23,814 bases of DNA from Nitrospirota bacterium (GTDB lineage Bacteria; Nitrospirota; Thermodesulfovibrionia; Thermodesulfovibrionales; JdFR-88): the NCBI GenBank assembly GCA_021790695.1, contig JAJYGJ010000017.1, positions 1 through 23,814 on the forward strand, in the 5' to 3' direction. The notes below the pieces were generated by a model. That model was not told where the DNA came from and ran no database searches. It saw only the letters and a program-made list of their open reading frames with translations. Position 1 is the first letter of the stretch, and every line of letters starts with the position of its first letter. The translations under genes were made by a program, and so were the position numbers. Shown piece after piece: positions 19,491 through 23,814 of this stretch.

Positions 19491-22250
19491 ATGCCGATCC
19501 GCATCACGAGTCTGAACGAGGAAGTCGTGGACGTCGTCCTCAGGACGGGCCAGAGGCTTCTGGTGCGGCCCATAAGGAGCGACGACAAAAAGAGGCTCGA
19601 AGAGTTCTTCTACCGCCTGAGCGAGTGGAGCCGGTATCTCCGTTTCGGCTATGCGAAAAAACAGATAACCGACGCGGAGTTGACCTATTACACGGAAGTC
19701 GAGTGGCCGCGCGCGGTAGCCTATATCGCCACGATGGGCGAGCGCGAGCACGAGCGCATAGTGGCCGTGGGCAGATGGTTCATGATGGCCGGCGGAAAAA
19801 CGGCGGAAATCGCCTTTGCGGTGGAGGACAATATACAGGTACGGGGGATAGGGACCGCTCTTCTGGAGCAGCTTGCCTCCGCCGCGACCCGTTACAGGGT
19901 GAGCAGGTTCGTGGCCCGGGTGATCCCCGAAAACACGCGGATGATAGAGGTGCTGGAGGAAAGCGGTTTTAAGTTCCAGAAAGTCTTCGACGAGGGGACT
20001 TACGAGTACACTATCGATTTGAGCGAGCAGGAGGAGTTCGCAAAGAGACAGGCCTATCGTGAGCATGTGGCGCGGTCGGCGGGGGTGGCAAAGGTGCTCT
20101 ACCCGGGCACGGTGGCCGTCGTCGGGGCGTCGAGGAACCCCGAGAGCGTGGGGGGCGCCATATTCAGGAACCTGCTGGCGAACGGCTTCAGGGGAGTGGC
20201 ATTCCCCGTAAACCCCAATGCGATATCGGTGGCGGGCGTGCTTGCGTACCCGTCCGTTTTGAATGTCCCCGGGGACATCGACCTGGCGGTGATCGCCGTC
20301 CCGGCCCCGCTGGTCCTCGATGTCGTCGAGGAGTGCGGCCAGAGGGGCATAGGGGGCCTTGTGATCATTTCCGCCGGTTTCAGCGAGGCCGGAGGCGAGG
20401 GCAAGGAGAGGCAAAGAAGGCTGCTTGAAAAAGTCCTCTCCTACGGTATGAGGGTGATAGGGCCAAACTGCCTGGGCATTCTCAACTGCAACCCGGAGGT
20501 CAGCCTGAACGCGACTTTCTCTCCGACCGCGCCCCCCTGCGGAAAGATAAGCATAGGTTCGCAAAGCGGCGCCCTGGGGCTGGCCCTTCTCGATTACGCC
20601 AGGAGCATGTCGCTCGGCATAAGCAACTTCGTGAGCATCGGCAACCGCATGGACATCTCCAACAACGACCTGCTGGAGTTCTGGGAGGACGACCCCAACA
20701 CGGACATAATAGTCCTTTACATGGAGTCGTTCGGCAACCCGCGGAAGTTCAGCCGCATCGCGCGGCGCGTCTCGAGGAAAAAACCGGTGATCGTTGTCAG
20801 GGGAGGCAAATCGGAAGTGGGGGCCAGGGCGGCGACCTCCCACACAGGGGCCCTGGCGGCCTCCGAAGTGGCCGTGGATGCGATGTTCAGACAGGCGGGC
20901 GTCATACGCGTGGACTCGATTGAGGAGATGTTCAACGTGACAAAATTCCTCTCCGGCCAGCCGCTTCCGGCCGGGCCGAACGTGGGCATTCTCACGAACG
21001 CCGGCGGGCCGGGCGTGCTCGCGGCCGACGCCGCGGCTGGATGGGGGCTCAAGGTGCCGCCCCTCTCCGGGGCCACTATCGGGCGGCTGGGCGAATTTTT
21101 GCCGGAGGCCGCGGCGCTCGGAAACCCGGTGGACATGATAGCCAGCGCCCCTGCCGCCTCCTATGCGCGGGCCATGACGGCAATGCTGGAGGACCCGGCG
21201 ATAGATGCTCTCATGGTGATCTATATACCGCCTCTGGTGACACGCCCCGAGGACGTCGCCTCCGCGGTAAGGGAGACGATGAGGAGCTATACGGGCCGGA
21301 AGCCGGTCATTGCGTGTTTCATGACGATGAAGATGCCTGCGACGAGTCTCGTGATAGTCCCTGAAACTGAAATCCCCCTGGCCCCGGGCGGAGAAAAGAC
21401 CGGCCCGAAAGGGGCCGTGCCGCTCTATCTATTCCCCGAGGACGGCATAGAGGCCCTGGCGCGCGCTTACCAGTATGCCCGGTTTCGTAAAACCGAGGAG
21501 GGGACGGCCCCGAAATTTTCCGGCCTGGATAAGGATGCGGCGGGCAGGCTTGTCTCGGAGGCCGTCAAGGCCGCGCCTCCTTCGGGAGCCTGGATGATGC
21601 CGGAAGATGGCGTGGCGCTCCTGGGCTTCTACGGGATACCGTCGGCTGATACCCGGATCGCCTTTACCCCCGAAGAGGCGGCGGAAAAAGCCGCCCGGTT
21701 GGGTTTCCCGGTCGCGCTGAAGCTGCGCTCATCGACCATCACGCATAAGACCGATGTAAACGGGGTCGCCCTCGACTTGAGATCGGAGGATGAGGTGAAG
21801 GAGAGTTTCAACCTCATGCAACGGAGCCTCCCGGAGGCCGGCCATCCGGGCGAAATGCAGGGCGTCATCCTTCAGCCGATGATATTCGGGGGGCAGGAAG
21901 TGATACTGGGCATGACGATCGATCCTACCTTCGGGCCGCTGGTGATGGTCGGCCTTGGAGGCATACAGGTGGAGCTTATGAAGGACGTCTCGTTTTCCCT
22001 CCATCCGCTTACCAGCCTGGACCCCGAAAGGATGCTGGCGGGACTGAAAAGCCTGCCCCTGCTCAAAGGCTGGCGCGGGAGGCCGCCCAGGGACATGAGG
22101 GCGCTCGCCGGGGCTATACTTCGCTTTTCCGTCCTGATAGAGGATTTCCCGGAGATCGAGCAGATGGAGATAAACCCTCTCGTAGTCTTTGACGAAGGCA
22201 AAGGCTGCGCCGCCGTGGACACGAGGATTTTCATAAGGGCCATCGCCTGA
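19491..22250 (+). CDS. GNAT acetyltransferase fused to ADP-forming acyl-CoA synthetase (Pat-like)
   Basis: This 919-residue cytosolic fusion has an N-terminal GNAT domain (about 15-175) with the acetyl-CoA loop QVRGIGTALL near residue 118. A CoA-binding Rossmann domain (about 200-330) starts VAVVGASRNPESVGG, and succinyl-CoA-ligase-like domains (about 345-650) follow. A C-terminal ATP-grasp domain (about 700-915) includes the GMTIDPTFGPLVMVGLGG signature. Both phospho-relay His of ADP-forming acetyl-CoA synthetases are present: His451 in TSHTGALA and His752 in ITHKTDVNGV. In enteric Pat/YfiQ the GNAT is C-terminal; here it is N-terminal, as in some actinobacterial Pat proteins. It may acetylate protein lysines, make acyl-CoA with ATP, or both. 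It stands alone, with its own promoter. Confidence 0.88.
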   Translation: MPIRITSLNEEVVDVVLRTGQRLLVRPIRSDDKKRLEEFFYRLSEWSRYLRFGYAKKQITDAELTYYTEVEWPRAVAYIATMGEREHERIVAVGRWFMMAGGKTAEIAFAVEDNIQVRGIGTALLEQLASAATRYRVSRFVARVIPENTRMIEVLEESGFKFQKVFDEGTYEYTIDLSEQEEFAKRQAYREHVARSAGVAKVLYPGTVAVVGASRNPESVGGAIFRNLLANGFRGVAFPVNPNAISVAGVLAYPSVLNVPGDIDLAVIAVPAPLVLDVVEECGQRGIGGLVIISAGFSEAGGEGKERQRRLLEKVLSYGMRVIGPNCLGILNCNPEVSLNATFSPTAPPCGKISIGSQSGALGLALLDYARSMSLGISNFVSIGNRMDISNNDLLEFWEDDPNTDIIVLYMESFGNPRKFSRIARRVSRKKPVIVVRGGKSEVGARAATSHTGALAASEVAVDAMFRQAGVIRVDSIEEMFNVTKFLSGQPLPAGPNVGILTNAGGPGVLAADAAAGWGLKVPPLSGATIGRLGEFLPEAAALGNPVDMIASAPAASYARAMTAMLEDPAIDALMVIYIPPLVTRPEDVASAVRETMRSYTGRKPVIACFMTMKMPATSLVIVPETEIPLAPGGEKTGPKGAVPLYLFPEDGIEALARAYQYARFRKTEEGTAPKFSGLDKDAAGRLVSEAVKAAPPSGAWMMPEDGVALLGFYGIPSADTRIAFTPEEAAEKAARLGFPVALKLRSSTITHKTDVNGVALDLRSEDEVKESFNLMQRSLPEAGHPGEMQGVILQPMIFGGQEVILGMTIDPTFGPLVMVGLGGIQVELMKDVSFSLHPLTSLDPERMLAGLKSLPLLKGWRGRPPRDMRALAGAILRFSVLIEDFPEIEQMEINPLVVFDEGKGCAAVDTRIFIRAIA

Positions 22251-22280
22251 AGCAGGGGAGGGCCCGGATTTCCTCAGGTA

Positions 22281-22772
22281 TTAGCCGGTCTTTCCGGTCG
22301 AAGCCAGGTATTGCCTTATCCTGGTCAGGGTGTCCTTGTAGAGGGCCTTTTTTGCGGGGTCCGGGGCCGGCAGATGGGTGGCCGTCATGGCCAGTTTAAG
22401 CGCGGCGTCCATCTTTTTCTTTTCCGTGTAGTAGAGCCAGGCCAGGTTGTTGTAGGCGTCCGGGTCCGCGGGCGCCTTCTCAATTGCTTTTTTATAATAT
22501 TTTTCGGCCCCGGACATGTCCTTTTTCTCGAAAGAGACGTTTCCCATGTATACATACGCCAGCGGGAGCTTTTTGGCGGCGGCCTTGTACTGCTTCATTG
22601 CGGCATCAAGCTCGCCTTTTCTCTCGTAAACCACCCCCAGATTCAGATGCTCCTGCGGCGTCAGGGCGTCGTGAAGGATTACGATCCTGGGCAAAGAGGA
22701 ACATGCCGGAAGCGTCGCAAGCAGGATAAAAAACGAAAGTGCTATCGATGCCGGCCTTATCTGAAATCTCAT
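22281..22772 (-). CDS. TPR-repeat lipoprotein
   Basis: This 163-residue protein has a lipoprotein signal ending LPAC (Cys24), so it should be anchored to a membrane by lipid. At least two to three tetratricopeptide repeats follow (about 42-140): LNLGVVYERKGELDAAMKQY, YVYMGNVSFEKKDMSGAEKYY, and one beginning AYNNLAWLYY. TPRs bind proteins. Its ATG overlaps the TGA of the C39-like peptidase gene (ATGA). In PA2778-type proteins the cysteine-peptidase and TPR parts are usually one chain, so this looks like the detached TPR half of that system. Confidence 0.82.
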   Translation of the reverse strand: MRFQIRPASIALSFFILLATLPACSSLPRIVILHDALTPQEHLNLGVVYERKGELDAAMKQYKAAAKKLPLAYVYMGNVSFEKKDMSGAEKYYKKAIEKAPADPDAYNNLAWLYYTEKKKMDAALKLAMTATHLPAPDPAKKALYKDTLTRIRQYLASTGKTG

Positions 22773-23452
22773 TGTTTAAGCCCGCTCCTGTCTGTGGCCC
22801 TTGGACTTTTAAAAGTCATGGACTCCGGGGGCATGGGCCCTTTCGGGGTTATGAGAAGCGTCCAGTAGCCGGTTTTCTTCCAGGGGCCGAGAAATTCATC
22901 CCATGGCACGTGCATAAAAGGCGTCCTGCCGGTGTGTACGATTACCCCGTTTCCGTCGTATCCGACCACGACCATGAAATGCCCGTGCCGGTAAACCCAG
23001 AACCCGTAATCCACGAATACTACCAGGGGCCGCCCATGGTCAATGTTGCCTTCAATGTCCTCGATGGAGCCCCGGTACCGGCCGGCCCTGAACCCGGCCC
23101 TTGCCGGGTAAAGGGACATGTCGATATCGAGGGTCCCGCGGGCCGTCCTGCTCCAGATGCGCCGGGCTATCCGGGCGGGTGTGGTTTTCGCCCCGTAGTA
23201 ATTCATGACCTCGGCGAGCGATACCGGACCGCATTCGGTGGCCTTCTGCGGATAGAAGGGGACATTTTCGAGGACGCGCTCCGTATTGACGGCGCGCGGG
23301 GGAATCTCCCGCCCCGCCGGGTGAGAAGAAAGCGGCGCGCAGGAAGAAAGCAGCGCGGCCGGGACCAGGAAGAAGAGGGCGACCAGGAGCGCCGCCGGCC
23401 GGAATAAAAGCGGCACGGCGGCGGAACCTGATTGGAAATCCTTATTTTTCAA
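22769..23452 (-). CDS. C39-like cysteine peptidase lipoprotein (PA2778-type)
   Basis: This 227-residue protein has a long signal ending LLSSC (Cys38), predicting a lipoprotein. A papain-like C39 domain follows (about 60-205). The catalytic Cys is in ECGPVSLAEVMNYYG (Cys74), the His is in HGHFMVVVGYDGNG (about 163-176), and YPQ with the preceding Gln supplies the oxyanion side. C39 domains cleave double-glycine leaders when fused to ABC exporters, but stand-alone relatives act on unknown substrates. The gene lies 29 bp after the PA2779-like gene and overlaps the TPR lipoprotein gene, matching the PA2779-PA2778 gene pair of Pseudomonas. The substrate is unknown. Confidence 0.82.
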   Translation of the reverse strand: MKNKDFQSGSAAVPLLFRPAALLVALFFLVPAALLSSCAPLSSHPAGREIPPRAVNTERVLENVPFYPQKATECGPVSLAEVMNYYGAKTTPARIARRIWSRTARGTLDIDMSLYPARAGFRAGRYRGSIEDIEGNIDHGRPLVVFVDYGFWVYRHGHFMVVVGYDGNGVIVHTGRTPFMHVPWDEFLGPWKKTGYWTLLITPKGPMPPESMTFKSPRATDRSGLKQ

Positions 23453-23481
23453 GACCTGAAAAGCGATTTTTTATCCTGCGT

Positions 23482-23814
23482 CTATCTTATTATTACCCTG
23501 TGCCCGGTCATCTGAAGGATCAGTATCACCAGCACGGCGATGACCAGAAGCGCAACGAGGACTTCGACCCCGTCGCCGCCGGTCTTAAGTGTGTTTAATC
23601 TCTGGGCTATACGGTGCAACTGGGCGTCGCTCAGCCCGGAAAGCCGCGAGTTGATCTCCTGCATTGTAAAGCCCAACTCGGCCAGCCGCCTGGCGACTAT
23701 CTTGCTCTCAAGGGCCTGCTGGATCTTGTTCAAATCCTGCGCCCTGTCGAAACGGGGCGGCTGAACGAGCGCGGACGGGGAAAAACTGGCATCGACCCGG
23801 GGAGCTATGCCGAT
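23482..23814 (-). CDS. PA2779-family membrane protein, N-terminus cut by window edge
   Basis: The frame is open to the window edge, so the start and signal peptide lie outside; 110 residues are visible. The visible part begins IGIAPRVDASFSPS, followed by a charged helical region (DLNKIQQALESKIVARRLAELGFT) and a helical-hairpin-like segment with SDAQLHRIAQRLNTLKTGGDG. It ends in one hydrophobic helix (VEVLVALLVIAVLVILILQMTG) and HRVIIR. This fits the PA2779 family of small envelope proteins found next to the PA2778 cysteine peptidase. An internal TTG at 23733 could be mistaken for the start, but the upstream residues fit the family. The function is unknown. Confidence 0.78.
   Translation of the reverse strand: MGIAPRVDASFSPSALVQPPRFDRAQDLNKIQQALESKIVARRLAELGFTMQEINSRLSGLSDAQLHRIAQRLNTLKTGGDGVEVLVALLVIAVLVILILQMTGHRVIIR

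Noticed and set aside
18012..20843. Two long minus-strand frames (18012-19082 and 19362-20843) opposite the kinase and the GNAT fusion.
   Set aside because: Both lie antisense to genes with complete motif sets and show no motif or ribosome site of their own.

Overview
The window is GC-rich and densely coded. It looks like chromosome from a Gram-negative, probably anaerobic or respiratory bacterium. The support is a TolC/adaptor/ABC export operon, several signal peptides and lipoboxes, a SurA-like periplasmic foldase, a c7-type triheme cytochrome, a ferritin-like protein and an AmmeMemoRadiSam radical-SAM enzyme. Nitrospirota or Desulfobacterota is my inference from this mix; no rRNA or taxonomic marker is present. 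I found no tRNA, rRNA, CRISPR array, phage gene or complete insertion sequence.

Layout. (1) 1-2552: the 3' end of fabH (+), then a minus-strand unit of a Cys-rich mini-ORF, an NfeD-type membrane protease and a slipin. (2) 2681-4321: the AmmeMemoRadiSam radical-SAM enzyme and an XRE regulator (+). (3) 4348-6703: a minus-strand unit of MFS transporter, tsaB and rimI, coupled by 4-bp overlaps. (4) 6867-7829: a SurA-like foldase (+), followed by a MITE-like repeat and a strong bidirectional terminator. (5) 8119-12141 (-): triheme cytochrome with its own promoter, RNase R, ferritin-like protein, DUF2400 protein. (6) 12203-16750 (-): TolC, MacA-like adaptor, MacB-like ATPase and permease, divergent from (7) a CpxR/CpxA-like two-component pair (+, 16954-19157). 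The divergent gap holds a nearly mirror-symmetric set of GTAAA sites that match the CpxR-box pattern, so the two-component system probably controls both itself and the exporter. (8) 19491-22250 (+): a large GNAT / ADP-forming acyl-CoA synthetase fusion. (9) 22281-23814 (-): a three-gene surface set of PA2779-like membrane protein (cut by the window edge), C39-like cysteine-peptidase lipoprotein and TPR lipoprotein.

Four things do not fit plain annotation. First, a 44-codon Cys-rich ORF upstream of nfeD has an in-frame TGA followed, at suitable spacing, by a hairpin resembling a bacterial SECIS element. Second, rimI has an in-frame TAG, but the 12 codons after it still encode the normal RimI tail. 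Third, a family of short inverted-repeat elements (consensus end about GAACCTGTCTCAAAATCG) starts exactly at the stop codons of several genes. Fourth, there is the mirrored operator between the exporter and two-component genes. TGA and TAG both serve as ordinary stops elsewhere in the window, so the first two are local events and not a changed genetic code.
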